Origin: Actinomadura flavalba DSM 45200
GTDB taxonomy: Bacteria; Actinomycetota; Actinomycetes; Streptosporangiales; Streptosporangiaceae
Reading direction: 5' to 3'
Assembly: GCF_000374305.1 (NCBI RefSeq)
Contig: NZ_KB894104.1
Location: 84,695 to 148,694, forward strand
Length of the DNA: 64,000 bases
Shown here: positions 33,559-41,546 of the stretch, piece after piece
Numbering within the stretch: position 1 is the stretch's first letter
Layout of the letters: every line of letters begins with the position of its first letter
Translations under genes and position numbers: made by a program
The notes under the pieces: model-generated
What the model was told of the DNA's origin: nothing
Database searches by the model: none
The model's input: only the letters and a program-made list of their open reading frames with translations

Positions 33559-33588
33559 GGTTAGTCGTCAAGACCCTGACGACTAACC
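33559..33588. promoter_or_regulatory. Perfect 12+12 inverted repeat, operator of the carotenoid oxygenase
   Basis: GGTTAGTCGTCA and TGACGACTAACC flank AGACCC. On the minus strand the TTGACG that overlaps the right arm fits a -35 box with a possible -10 (TTGATT) 17 bases downstream, so a repressor bound here would block the oxygenase promoter. It also lies 35 bases before the divergent acetyltransferase. TetR or MarR type by shape. Confidence 0.75.
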
Positions 33589-33622
33589 GCTACGCCGGTC
33601 TTCGCCGGATATCGTGAAGCGC

Positions 33623-34138
33623 ATGTCCCCGCCGACCACCGCCCCGCCGTCCGGCCTGACGGTCCGCACCGCCCGCCCCGACGAGTACGCCGCGGTCGGC
33701 GCGCTCACCGTCGACGTCTACGTCGGCGGCGGCTACATGAACCCGGAGTCGACGTACATCGCGACGCTGCGCGACACGGCGGCCCGCGCCGCGACGACGG
33801 AGATCCTCGTCGCAGAGCTCGGCGGCACGCTCGTCGGCGCCGTCGCCTACTGCCCGCCGGAGAGCCCGCTCGCAGAACTGGCCGGGCCGGACGACGGCGA
33901 GTTCCGGATGCTGGCCGTGCTGCCGTCCGCGCAGGGCCGCGGCGCGGGTTCGGCGCTCGTCCGCGCGTGCGTCGAACGCGCCCGCGCGGCGGGCCTGCGC
34001 GGCGTGCGCCTCTCGACGCAGCCGAACATGACGGCCGCGCACCGCCTCTACGAGCGCCTGGGGTTCCACCGGACGCCGGACGACGACTGGTCGCCCGTGC
34101 CGGGCCTGCTCCTCGTCACCTACGCGCTGGCGTTCTGA
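33623..34138 (+). CDS. GNAT-family N-acetyltransferase
   Basis: A 171-residue acetyltransferase with the acetyl-CoA site MLAVLPSAQGRGAGSALVRACVERARAAGLRGVRLSTQPNMTAAHRLYERLGFHRTPD. A TATCGT hexamer ends 7 bases before the ATG at 33623 and includes the alternative GTG at 33614, favouring a leaderless start at 33623. Divergent from the carotenoid oxygenase. M. tuberculosis has a GNAT gene in the same neighbourhood (Rv3225c), but orthology is unproven. Confidence 0.87.
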   Translation: MSPPTTAPPSGLTVRTARPDEYAAVGALTVDVYVGGGYMNPESTYIATLRDTAARAATTEILVAELGGTLVGAVAYCPPESPLAELAGPDDGEFRMLAVLPSAQGRGAGSALVRACVERARAAGLRGVRLSTQPNMTAAHRLYERLGFHRTPDDDWSPVPGLLLVTYALAF

Positions 34139-34142
34139 CCGA

Positions 34143-34328
34143 TCAGGCGGAGGTGAGGGTGCCGTGGCGGGAGCAGCGGGCCTCCCAGCCGACGGGCGTC
34201 ACCTGCACGACCATGCGGCGGCGGCACTGGGCGCAGTAGCGCGGCGGCTCCATCGCGCGGGCGGCGCGGCAGGCGTCGTGGGCGCCGGACGCGGCGGGCT
34301 CGCCGCAGCGGTCGCAGTAGGTCTCCAC
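34143..34328 (-). CDS. bsaP: BsaP-like biotin synthase auxiliary protein (small Cys-rich)
   Basis: A 61-residue protein rich in paired cysteines: YCDRCGEPA, HDACRAA, YCAQCRRRMVVQVTPVGWEARCSRHG. The last stretch is what I recall of BsaP, the small Fe-S protein required by actinobacterial biotin synthase (Rv1590 next to bioB in M. tuberculosis). The GTG at 34328 stands 7 bases after a TAGGGT hexamer, suggesting a leaderless mRNA; an in-frame GTG at 34337 overlaps that hexamer. It is next to the biotinyl carrier and 3 kb from bioB. The family call is from memory and moderately sure; a generic zinc ribbon is the alternative. Confidence 0.65.
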   Translation of the reverse strand: METYCDRCGEPAASGAHDACRAARAMEPPRYCAQCRRRMVVQVTPVGWEARCSRHGTLTSA

Positions 34329-34344
34329 GGGCGGCACCCTACCG

Positions 34345-34557
34345 TCACTCGATGACGGCGAGGAGATCGCCGGCCTGCACGACCTGGCCCTCGGTCACGG
34401 CGAGCGTGGCGACCGTGCCGCCGTCCTCGGCCAGGACGGGGATCTCCATCTTCATCGACTCCAGGATGACGAGCGTGTCACCCTCGGCGACCTCGGCGCC
34501 CTCCGCGACCGTGACCTGCCAGACGTTCGCGACCATCTCCGCACGGACCTCGGCCAC
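34345..34557 (-). CDS. Small biotinyl carrier protein (TB7.3 type)
   Basis: A 70-residue stand-alone biotinyl domain carrying the modified lysine in ESMKMEIPV. Nearly all of it aligns in my memory with M. tuberculosis TB7.3 (Rv3221c): MAE-VRAEMVANVWQVTV ... GDTLVILESMKMEIPVLAEDGGTVATLAVTEGQVVQAGDLLAVIE. It presumably shuttles carboxyl groups from the adjacent biotin carboxylase; the carboxyltransferase partner is not here. Same strand as accC, 60 bases downstream, with a small hairpin (34580-34598) in the gap. Confidence 0.93.
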   Translation of the reverse strand: MAEVRAEMVANVWQVTVAEGAEVAEGDTLVILESMKMEIPVLAEDGGTVATLAVTEGQVVQAGDLLAVIE

Positions 34558-34617
34558 GGCGGCTCCCTTCGAACGGTGTCGCCGGCCTCGCGCCGGCGAA
34601 CGAGGAACGAGCGGTGC

Positions 34618-35955
34618 TCACGGGGTGCGCATGCGCTCCACGAGCCCCGTGTCGTAGCCGCCGCCGGTGAACTCGGGACGGTCGAGCAGCTCCCGGTGGA
34701 ACGGGAGGTTGTTCTTCGGCCCCTCGATGCGGAACGCGTCGAGCGCGGCGCGCGCCTTGGCGAGCGCGGCGGGGCGGTCTTCGGCGTGCACGCACAGCTT
34801 GGCCATGAGCGGGTCGTAGAACGGCGTGACGGTGTTGCCTTCGGCATATCCGGCGTCGATGCGGATGCCGTCGCCGACGGGCTCCTCCCACACCTTGATC
34901 CGGCCGGGGCCGGGCAGGAAGCGGCGCGGTTCCTCGGCGTAGACGCGGAACTCGATCGCGTGCCCGCGCGGCCGGACGCCGGTGAACGACACCGGCTCGC
35001 CCGCCGCGATGCGGATCTGCTGCTCGACCAGGTCGATGCCGGTGACCATCTCGGTGACGGGGTGCTCGACCTGGAGCCGGGTGTTCATCTCCATGAAGAA
35101 GAACTCCTGCGCGTCGGGCGCGACGAGGCATTCGACGGTGCCCGCGCCCCGGTAGCCGACGGCCTCGCCGGCGCGGACGGCGGCGTCCATCATTCGCTGC
35201 CGCAGCTCGTCCCCGATGCCGGGCGAGGGCGTCTCCTCGACGAGCTTCTGGTGCCGGCGCTGCACCGAGCAGTCGCGGTCGCCGAGGGCCAGGACGGTGC
35301 CGTCCGCGAGGCCGAGGATCTGGATCTCGACGTGCCGGGCGCCCTCGACGAACCGTTCGAGCAGGATGTCGGACCCGGCGAAGAACCGGTCGGCGCGGCT
35401 GCGGGCGGTGCGGTAGGCGGCGCGCAGCGCCTCCTCGGCGCGGGCGGCGCCCATGCCGACCCCGCCGCCGCCCGCGGCGGCCTTGACCATGACGGGGTAG
35501 CCGATGCGCTCGGCCTCCTCGACGGCGGTCTCCTCGTCGGGGACGGGCTCCCAGACGCCGGGGCAGACGGGCACCCCGGCCTCTTTCATCAGGTTCCGAG
35601 CGTTGATCTTGTCGCCCATGCGGGCGATGGCGAGCGGCGACGGCCCGATCCAGACCAGGCCCCGGTCGAGGACGGCCTGGGCGAACTCGGCGTTCTCCGC
35701 CAGGAACCCGTAGCCGGGATGGATCGCCTGGGCGTTGGCGCGCCGGGCGGCCTCCAGGACGCGGGGGGCGTCCAGGTAGCTGCTGGCGGGTTCGGCGGGG
35801 CCGAGCAGGACGGCCTCGTCGGCCTCGGCGACGAACGGCAGGTCGGCGTCGGCCTCGGAGTAGACGGCGACGGCCTTCAGCCCCATGGCGCGGACGGTCG
35901 CGATGATCCGTCCGGCGATCTCGCCGCGGTTCGCCACGAGGACGGACTCGAACAC
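34618..35955 (-). CDS. accC: Biotin carboxylase subunit of acyl-CoA carboxylase
   Basis: ATP-grasp enzyme that carboxylates biotin on its carrier. The 445-residue protein has the full AccC pattern: VLVANRGEIAGRIIATVRAMG, IHPGYGFLAEN, ATP-binding KAAAGGGGVGMG, RHVEIQILGLADG, GDRDCSVQRRHQKLVEETPSP, FMEMNTRLQVEHPVTEMVTGIDLV and GHAIEFRVYAEEP. Unlike the long AccA3-type alpha subunits it has no fused biotinyl domain, consistent with the separate 70-residue carrier downstream. It probably belongs to one transcript with that carrier and bsaP. Confidence 0.95.
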   Translation of the reverse strand: MFESVLVANRGEIAGRIIATVRAMGLKAVAVYSEADADLPFVAEADEAVLLGPAEPASSYLDAPRVLEAARRANAQAIHPGYGFLAENAEFAQAVLDRGLVWIGPSPLAIARMGDKINARNLMKEAGVPVCPGVWEPVPDEETAVEEAERIGYPVMVKAAAGGGGVGMGAARAEEALRAAYRTARSRADRFFAGSDILLERFVEGARHVEIQILGLADGTVLALGDRDCSVQRRHQKLVEETPSPGIGDELRQRMMDAAVRAGEAVGYRGAGTVECLVAPDAQEFFFMEMNTRLQVEHPVTEMVTGIDLVEQQIRIAAGEPVSFTGVRPRGHAIEFRVYAEEPRRFLPGPGRIKVWEEPVGDGIRIDAGYAEGNTVTPFYDPLMAKLCVHAEDRPAALAKARAALDAFRIEGPKNNLPFHRELLDRPEFTGGGYDTGLVERMRTP

Positions 35956-36116
35956 CTGCCGACACCCCTTCGTACCGATGGCCTTGCCTTTGCGCCGACC
36001 CTAGCCCTCCGGCCACCGGCCGGGCGGCGGTCCGGACGACAAATACCCGCGCGTGGTTTTGTCGCTACCCGCGCTTCACCCGATCCCCGGTGCGAAGCCG
36101 TGCAAACCGGCCGCTC

Positions 36117-37427
36117 TCACAGCCGGGGCCGACGGTCGACGACCCGCGACAGCGCCTCCACGACGGCCGGGTCGTACTCGGCGGCCGAGTCGAGCCGGAG
36201 CCGTTCCAGGACGGCGGCGCCCCGGTCGCGGTCGGCCGAGTCACCGACGAGGTCGTCGTAGGCGTTGGCGACCTTGATGACGCGTCCGGCCAGCGGCGGC
36301 GGCACCGGCCGCCCGTCGCCGCCCGGTTCGTCATGGCCCGTCCGGTACGGGTGGGACGACTGGCGGACGATGTCCGCGACGCGGTCGAGGACGCCGGTCT
36401 CCCGGATGACCTCGGCGCCCAGGTCAGCGATGCGGCGCTGCTCGGCGGGCGAGGCCAGCACGGTCGCGCCGCCGGGGATCGGGTCACCGAGGGAGAGCTG
36501 CCCGATGTCGTGCATGAGCGCCGCGTACTCCAGTTCGAGCAGTTCCTCCTCGGGCATCCCGAGTTCGCGGCCCATCGCGACCGACAGCCGGGCGACGCGC
36601 CGCGAGTGCCCCGCCTCGACGTACCCGCCGACCTCGGTGACCTTCGACAGCGCGCGGACCGTCTGGAGGTAGGTGGCGCGGATGCCCGCGTAGCGGCGGA
36701 ACGCGAACTGCGTGACGAGGATCGGCGCGGTGAACACCAGCAGCGCGGCGGGGCCGAGCAGCGTGGTCGCGACGGCGATGAGCATCGCGGTGGCGCTGGT
36801 CGCCGCGCACAGCGCGATCTTCGCGCGGATCTCGTCGCGGACGGCGATGCCGAACCGGACGGACTCGGCGCGGATCAGCGCGGCGACGAGCACGTCCAGG
36901 AAGCAGGACCCGACGACGACCGCGCCCATCACCAGCAGCAGCGGCAGCCAGCCGAGCCCGAGCGCCAGCACCGGCCGGAAGCACAGCGCGACGAGCGCGA
37001 CCGTGAACAGCCGCCGGGCCAGCGCGTCCAGGCGGGGCGTGCGGCCGACCGCGATGTGCGGGAGCGTTCCGACGAGCATCCCCACGGCGGCCACGGCGAT
37101 GACCTGGAACGGCGAGTGCTCGGCGGGCCGCACGTCCAGCACGGCGCCGGTGGCGCCGGGCCCGACGCCGACGAGCAGCGCGTAACCGAGGGCGCCCGCG
37201 GTGGCGACGGGCGCGACCTCCCGGTTGCCGGGCATGACCATGCGGAACAGCTCGCCGAGCGCGATGAGGACGCCGAAGAACACGGCGGGCTCGGTCTGCA
37301 CGATCCCGACGGCGGCGACCTGGGTGACGGCGACGAGCACGATGAGCCCGGCCGAGGCGATGAGCAGCGCCTGCCCGGAGTCGACGGTCTGCCAGCCCGC
37401 GCGGCGCGGCTCGGCGCCGCTGCTCAC
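36117..37427 (-). CDS. Membrane HD-domain phosphohydrolase lacking the GYP motif
   Basis: A 436-residue protein with an N-terminal membrane domain of about eight helices (ALLIASAGLIVLVAVTQVAAVGIV, AVFFGVLIALGELF, FQVIAVAAVGMLVGTLPHIAVG and so on) and a C-terminal HD domain (AGHSRRVARLSVAMGRELGMPEEELLELEYAALMHDIGQLS). The second half keeps VIKVANAYDDLV but the HHExxNGGGYP block of true HD-GYP enzymes is replaced by QSSHPYRTGHDEPGGDGRP, so c-di-GMP hydrolysis is doubtful. GTG start overlaps the stop of the upstream HD-GYP gene (GTGA). Confidence 0.85.
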   Translation of the reverse strand: MSSGAEPRRAGWQTVDSGQALLIASAGLIVLVAVTQVAAVGIVQTEPAVFFGVLIALGELFRMVMPGNREVAPVATAGALGYALLVGVGPGATGAVLDVRPAEHSPFQVIAVAAVGMLVGTLPHIAVGRTPRLDALARRLFTVALVALCFRPVLALGLGWLPLLLVMGAVVVGSCFLDVLVAALIRAESVRFGIAVRDEIRAKIALCAATSATAMLIAVATTLLGPAALLVFTAPILVTQFAFRRYAGIRATYLQTVRALSKVTEVGGYVEAGHSRRVARLSVAMGRELGMPEEELLELEYAALMHDIGQLSLGDPIPGGATVLASPAEQRRIADLGAEVIRETGVLDRVADIVRQSSHPYRTGHDEPGGDGRPVPPPLAGRVIKVANAYDDLVGDSADRDRGAAVLERLRLDSAAEYDPAVVEALSRVVDRRPRL

Positions 37428-38770
37428 CGCGCGGCCCCGTCGCGGGCGACGCGCAGCGGGGCGGCGGGGTCGTCGTGGTCCTGGGCGGTGGTCTGGGCGA
37501 CGCCGTCGCCGGGGACGACGACGGGGCTCGGCGGCTCCCAGCCCTCGCGTTCGAGGGCGCGCAGGAACGCGTCGACGATGACGGGGTCGAAGTGCTCGCC
37601 CGCGCTGCGGCGCAGCTCGCGGACGGCCTCCTCCTTGCTGCGCGCGGCACGGTAGGAGCGGGTGGAGGTCATGGCGTCGAAGGCGTCGGCGACGGAGATG
37701 ACGCGGGCGAACTCGGGGATCTCGTCGCCGGCGAGGCCCATCGGGTAGCCGCCGCCGTTCATCTTCTCGTGGTGGTGCATGATCCCGGCGAGGGCCTCGT
37801 CGAGGAAGCCGATCTCCTTGACGATCTGGAGGCCGCGCATCGGGTGGAGCTGGATGGCGGCGAACTCCTCCTCGGTCATCGGGCCCTCCTTCTGGAGGAC
37901 GGTCGTCGGCACGCCGAGCTTGCCGACGTCGTGCAGCATGCCCGCGTAGCGGATGGCCTCGACGCGGTCGGCGCGCATGCCGATCTCCTGCGCGATGAGC
38001 ACCGAGCCGCGCGACACCCGTTCGGAGTGGCCGCGGGTGTAGTAGTCCTTGGTCTCGACGGCCTGGCAGAGCGCGGCGAGGGTGGCGCTGTGCGCGCGCT
38101 TCTGGTCGTGGGCCTGCTCCAGCGCCCAGCGGGCGATGAACAGCGGCAGCAGCACCAGCACCGGCGCGAAGATCGTGATGCCGGGCCACAGCCCGGCGAT
38201 GAGCAGCCCGAACATGCCGTAGCCGAGGCAGCCGAGCGCGAGCGGACCGCTCTCGCGCGCCATCGCCCGCAGCGTCGACTGCCGGGCGAGCACGAGGACG
38301 CCGGTGGTGAGCGCGAGGTTGACGGCGACGAACGTGACGGCGGCGGCGACGAACGGCACGATGACGTGCTCGACCCAGGCGGCCTCGCCGGGCGCGTAGT
38401 CGTAGCCGCCGAGGAGCGCGAACACGTGCGCGGCGATGAACCCGCCGAGCGCGAACTGGGCGCCGTTGAAGAGTCGCTTGACGGGCGCGAAGAACCGCTG
38501 TCCGGTGATGACGGCGGTGGCGCCGAGCACGGCGGCACCCGCCGGGCCGAGCAGCACGACCGAGGCGAGGCTGGCCGCGAAGCCGAGCGACACCCGGGCC
38601 CGTTCGACGGTGAGCTGGGCGGGCACCGAATCGCACACGAAGAACAGCACGGCCAGGACCGCGAGGGCCTTCCAGTCGAGCTCGGCGCGCGGAACGGTCA
38701 CCAGGACGCCCGCCGCGAGCGCGATCACACCGGTGACGTAGATCCGCGCGGCAAGCGGTAGCTCGCGCAT
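37424..38770 (-). CDS. Membrane-anchored HD-GYP phosphodiesterase
   Basis: Predicted to hydrolyse a cyclic dinucleotide such as c-di-GMP. The 448-residue protein starts with a seven-to-eight-helix membrane domain (AARIYVTGVIALAAGVLVTVP, ALAVLAVLFFVCDSVPAQ, LGFAASLASVVLLGPAGAAVLG ...), followed by an HD-GYP domain with ETKDYYTRGHSERVSRGSVLIAQEIG, MLHDVGKLGVPTTVLQKEG, HPMRG and the intact HHEKMNGGGYPMGLAGDEIP, VADAFDAMTSTRSYR. ATG at 38770 follows AAGGGGGCGGCAC. Coupled to a degenerate paralogue downstream, suggesting a heteromeric complex. Confidence 0.9.
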   Translation of the reverse strand: MRELPLAARIYVTGVIALAAGVLVTVPRAELDWKALAVLAVLFFVCDSVPAQLTVERARVSLGFAASLASVVLLGPAGAAVLGATAVITGQRFFAPVKRLFNGAQFALGGFIAAHVFALLGGYDYAPGEAAWVEHVIVPFVAAAVTFVAVNLALTTGVLVLARQSTLRAMARESGPLALGCLGYGMFGLLIAGLWPGITIFAPVLVLLPLFIARWALEQAHDQKRAHSATLAALCQAVETKDYYTRGHSERVSRGSVLIAQEIGMRADRVEAIRYAGMLHDVGKLGVPTTVLQKEGPMTEEEFAAIQLHPMRGLQIVKEIGFLDEALAGIMHHHEKMNGGGYPMGLAGDEIPEFARVISVADAFDAMTSTRSYRAARSKEEAVRELRRSAGEHFDPVIVDAFLRALEREGWEPPSPVVVPGDGVAQTTAQDHDDPAAPLRVARDGAAR

Positions 38771-39304
38771 GTGCCGCCCCCTTCGGGACTGACGGCCCCG
38801 GTGCGTGCGCCGGGGGTTGCGGGGGTTCGTCCCGCATGGGCCGGAACCATGGAACCGTGCGACGGCCGCGGCGGCCGGGCGGACCACGTGCGGGATGCCG
38901 GGGTCCGCGCCGCTGGGGCGGCGCGGACCGGGGCTACACCCAGGAGACGCCCCGGCGCGCGGTGCGCGGCCGGTGTCCCTGCCCACTGTGGTCGATCATG
39001 ATGCCGCTGTCTCCCCCACATGACCCCGGGGACGGCCCGCACCGGGCTGGCTGGATGCGGGCGGACGCTCCCCCCTCGGGCGCGTCCCGGTCGTCCCCGT
39101 CGCTGATTCCGGGAGTCAGCCTAACGCGATGGGCACGGCTCACACAGGCGTGCCACAAATCCTGGGCAAAGCGTGAACTTCGCTCCACGGTGCGTGAGGT
39201 GGACGGGCCTTTTCTCCACGCGCCGTACACGCACAACGCGCCTGCACAAGCCCGCTGCACGTGCATTCCGGGCGGCGTTCCGGACGGGGCCGGGAAAACG
39301 TTTT
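38771..39304. other. 534-bp non-coding leader/intergenic region before the HD-GYP gene
   Basis: No convincing gene. On the minus strand an ATG at 39001 preceded by GGGGGAGACAGC opens a 21-codon frame ending at 38936, which could be a small leader peptide. A near-perfect palindrome GCTGATTCCGGGAGTCAGC lies at 39102-39120. No standard c-di-GMP or c-di-AMP riboswitch core could be matched by eye, although a long 5' leader before an HD-GYP gene would be a natural place for one. Confidence 0.35.
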
Positions 39305-40231
39305 TCAGGAACGCGCGACGGCGCGTTCGCGCGCCCAGGCGACGGTCCGGGCGAGGCCCTCCGCGAGGTCGACCCGGGGCGTCCAGCCGAGGGCGTCCGC
39401 CGTCGCGGAGGGGTCGATCGCCATGGCGGGCAGGTCGCCGAGGCGGGCGGGCGCGAAGGCGGGGTCGTCGGGGGCCCCGGCGGCCTCCGCGACGAGGGTG
39501 TGCAGCGCGCGGTCGGTGGTCTGGCGGCCGGTGCCGACGTTGAAGCGGCCTCCCCCGCCGGCCTCGCCCGCCGCGCGGGCGAAGGCGTCCACGACGTCGG
39601 CGACGTACACGTAGTCGCGGGTCTGCCCGCCGTCGCCGTGCACCCGCGTCGGGGCGCCGGACAGCAGCGCGTCGGTGAAGATCGACACGACGCCGGCCTC
39701 GCCTTCGGGCGTCTGCCTCGGCCCGTAGACGTTCGCCAGCGTCAGCGTGGTGAAGTCGAGGCCGTGCAGGGCGCGGTACATGCCCGCGTAGACCTCGCCG
39801 GTGACCTTGGACGCGGCGTAGGGCGACGCGGGCCGCAGCGGCGCGTCCGCCGGGACGGGCAGCGCGTCCGGAACGCCGTAGACCGCGCAGCTCGACGTGA
39901 ACACGACCTTGCGGGCGCCCGCGAGCCGCGCGGACTCCAGCACGTTCGCGGTGCCGAGCACGTTGACGCGGGCGTCGCCCGCCGGGTCTGCGACGCTGAC
40001 GCGGACGCTCACCTGCGCGGCCAGGTGGCAGACGACGTCCGGCCGGAACGCGGCCATCCGCCCGGCGAGCGCCGGGTCTGCGACGTCCATCTCCCACAGC
40101 TCGACGCCGTCGCGGACGTGGACGCCGCCGGACAGGTCGTCCAGCCCGACGACGTCGTTCCCGTCGGCGAGCAGCCGATCGACGAGGTGGGAGCCGATGA
40201 ACCCGGCCGAGCCGGTGACGATGACGCGCAT
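39305..40231 (-). CDS. NAD-dependent epimerase/dehydratase (UDP-sugar type)
   Basis: A 308-residue extended SDR enzyme with the NAD site VTGSAGFIGSHLVDRLLADG, DLSGGVHV, HLAAQVSVRVSV, active-site TSSCAVYG with YAASK, and ANVYGPRQTPEGEAGVVSIF, most like UDP-glucose 4-epimerase or related hexuronate epimerases. A TATCGT hexamer ends 6 bases before the ATG, suggesting leaderless expression even though the gene follows rsrA by only 29 bases. Confidence 0.88.
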   Translation of the reverse strand: MRVIVTGSAGFIGSHLVDRLLADGNDVVGLDDLSGGVHVRDGVELWEMDVADPALAGRMAAFRPDVVCHLAAQVSVRVSVADPAGDARVNVLGTANVLESARLAGARKVVFTSSCAVYGVPDALPVPADAPLRPASPYAASKVTGEVYAGMYRALHGLDFTTLTLANVYGPRQTPEGEAGVVSIFTDALLSGAPTRVHGDGGQTRDYVYVADVVDAFARAAGEAGGGGRFNVGTGRQTTDRALHTLVAEAAGAPDDPAFAPARLGDLPAMAIDPSATADALGWTPRVDLAEGLARTVAWARERAVARS

Positions 40232-40260
40232 GCCCGCACGATATCGGGCGGGCGGCGCGC

Positions 40261-40557
40261 TCAGGCGCGCTCGGCCGCCGGGCCCTGCTCGGCGTCCTTC
40301 AGCTCGCCGCAGATGCGGCTGATGCGCCCGAGGACCTTGGCGCGCAGGTCGGCCGGGACCGGCTCGCACCCGCACGACTTGTTCACGAGCTTCTTGACCG
40401 ACTCCTCCAGGCCGTACTCGCGCAGGCACGGCCCGCACTCGTCCAGATGGACCTGGACCTCGCTGCATCCGCCCTGGTCGAGTTCACCGTCGAGATAGGT
40501 GTAGACCCGGGCCAGCACTTCGGTACAGGGGGTCTCATGGGCTTCGCCGCAGCTCAT
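40261..40557 (-). CDS. rsrA: Zinc-binding redox anti-sigma factor RsrA
   Basis: Binds and inactivates SigR until oxidised by disulphide stress. The 98-residue protein has the ZAS motif HLDECGPC with His37, Cys41 and Cys44 plus Cys3 and Cys11, at the same positions as in S. coelicolor RsrA. Its ATG is 7 bases after the sigR stop, with AGGGTGAGTAGGGG as ribosome site, so sigR-rsrA form an operon. Feedback through the SigR promoter upstream controls both. Confidence 0.95.
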   Translation of the reverse strand: MSCGEAHETPCTEVLARVYTYLDGELDQGGCSEVQVHLDECGPCLREYGLEESVKKLVNKSCGCEPVPADLRAKVLGRISRICGELKDAEQGPAAERA

Positions 40558-40564
40558 CCCCTAC

Positions 40565-41323
40565 TCACCCTCTCCGCTCAGCGGGTGCCTGGGCCCGGGT
40601 CATCCCGCGATCCCGGGCGTAGTCCTCCAGCATGCCCCGCAACTGACGGCGGCCGCGGTGCAAACGCGACATCACGGTCCCGATGGGGGTGTTCATGATG
40701 TCGGCGATCTCCTTGTACGCGAAGCCCTCGACGTCCGCGAGGTACACCGCGATGCGGAAGTCCTCCGGGAGTTCCTGGAGGGCCCGCTTGACGTCGGAGT
40801 CGGGCAGGTGCTCCAGCGCCTCGGCCTCCGCGGACTTCAGCCCGCTGGAGGTGTGCGACTCGGCGCGGGCGATCTGCCAGTCCTCGATCTCCTCGGTGGC
40901 CGACTGCTGCGGCTGCCGCTGCTTCTTGCGGTAGGAGTTGATGAACGTGTTGGTCAGAATCCGGTACAGCCAAGCCTTGAGGTTCGTGCCCTGCTTGAAC
41001 TGGTGAAAGGACCCGAACGCCTTGGCGAAGGTCTCCTGGACGAGATCCTCGGCGTCGGCCGGATTGCGCGTCATGCGGAGCGCGGCCGAGTAGAGCTGGT
41101 CCAGATACGGGAGCACATCGCGCTCGAACCGCTCCTGGCGCTCCTCGACGGTCTCCGTGGTCCCCGCGACCTGACCCACCCCCTCGCCTGAACCGACGCC
41201 GGCGGCGTCGTCCTGCACCGACGATAGCGGGCCGCGACGTCGCAACACGCCGTCGGGGGCGCGCAGTCGCCCGGCCGCGGCCGATGCGCGGCCCCGTGGG
41301 CGTTCTGCGACGACTGTGGACAT
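40565..41323 (-). CDS. sigR: ECF sigma factor SigR (disulphide stress)
   Basis: A 252-residue group IV sigma factor. Region 2: DVLPYLDQLYSAALRMTRNPADAEDLVQETFAKAFGSFHQFKQGTNLKAWLYRILTNTFINSYRKKQRQPQ; region 4: ELPEDFRIAVYLADVEGFAYKEIADIMNTPIGTVMSRLHRGRRQLRGML. These agree with SigR/SigH. ATG at 41323 is 8 bases after GGAGG and gives an N-terminal extension of about 60 low-complexity residues, comparable with the long unstable SigR' form of Streptomyces. Regulates thiol homeostasis in relatives (thioredoxin, mycothiol). Confidence 0.95.
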   Translation of the reverse strand: MSTVVAERPRGRASAAAGRLRAPDGVLRRRGPLSSVQDDAAGVGSGEGVGQVAGTTETVEERQERFERDVLPYLDQLYSAALRMTRNPADAEDLVQETFAKAFGSFHQFKQGTNLKAWLYRILTNTFINSYRKKQRQPQQSATEEIEDWQIARAESHTSSGLKSAEAEALEHLPDSDVKRALQELPEDFRIAVYLADVEGFAYKEIADIMNTPIGTVMSRLHRGRRQLRGMLEDYARDRGMTRAQAPAERRG

Positions 41324-41374
41324 GGACGCAACCTCCGGACCGATGAGAGCGCACTGTGGGTTGTGAGACTGTGC

Positions 41375-41400
41375 AACACCGGACTCCGCGTTCCGATTCC
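41375..41400 (-). promoter_or_regulatory. SigR-dependent promoter of sigR-rsrA
   Basis: On the minus strand GGAAT (41396-41400) is followed after exactly 18 bases by GTT (41375-41377), the SigR/SigH consensus. The sigR start codon lies about 50 bases downstream, so sigR is positively autoregulated. Confidence 0.88.
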
Positions 41401-41546
41401 CCGACCGGGCGCGAAACGCGACCGCGGGCCCCGTGCGTCGAACCGACGCCACGGACCCGCCACCCGGGCGACCCCGTACACGGAGGGGTGGCCCGGGGCC
41501 CGATGGGGGAAGAAGTGACGTACACGGCGAGAACAGGAGCAAAGCG

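Noticed and set aside
38771..39304. c-di-GMP (GEMM) or c-di-AMP (ydaO) riboswitch
   Set aside because: I looked for the conserved cores on both strands and could not align them; left as an unexplained leader.
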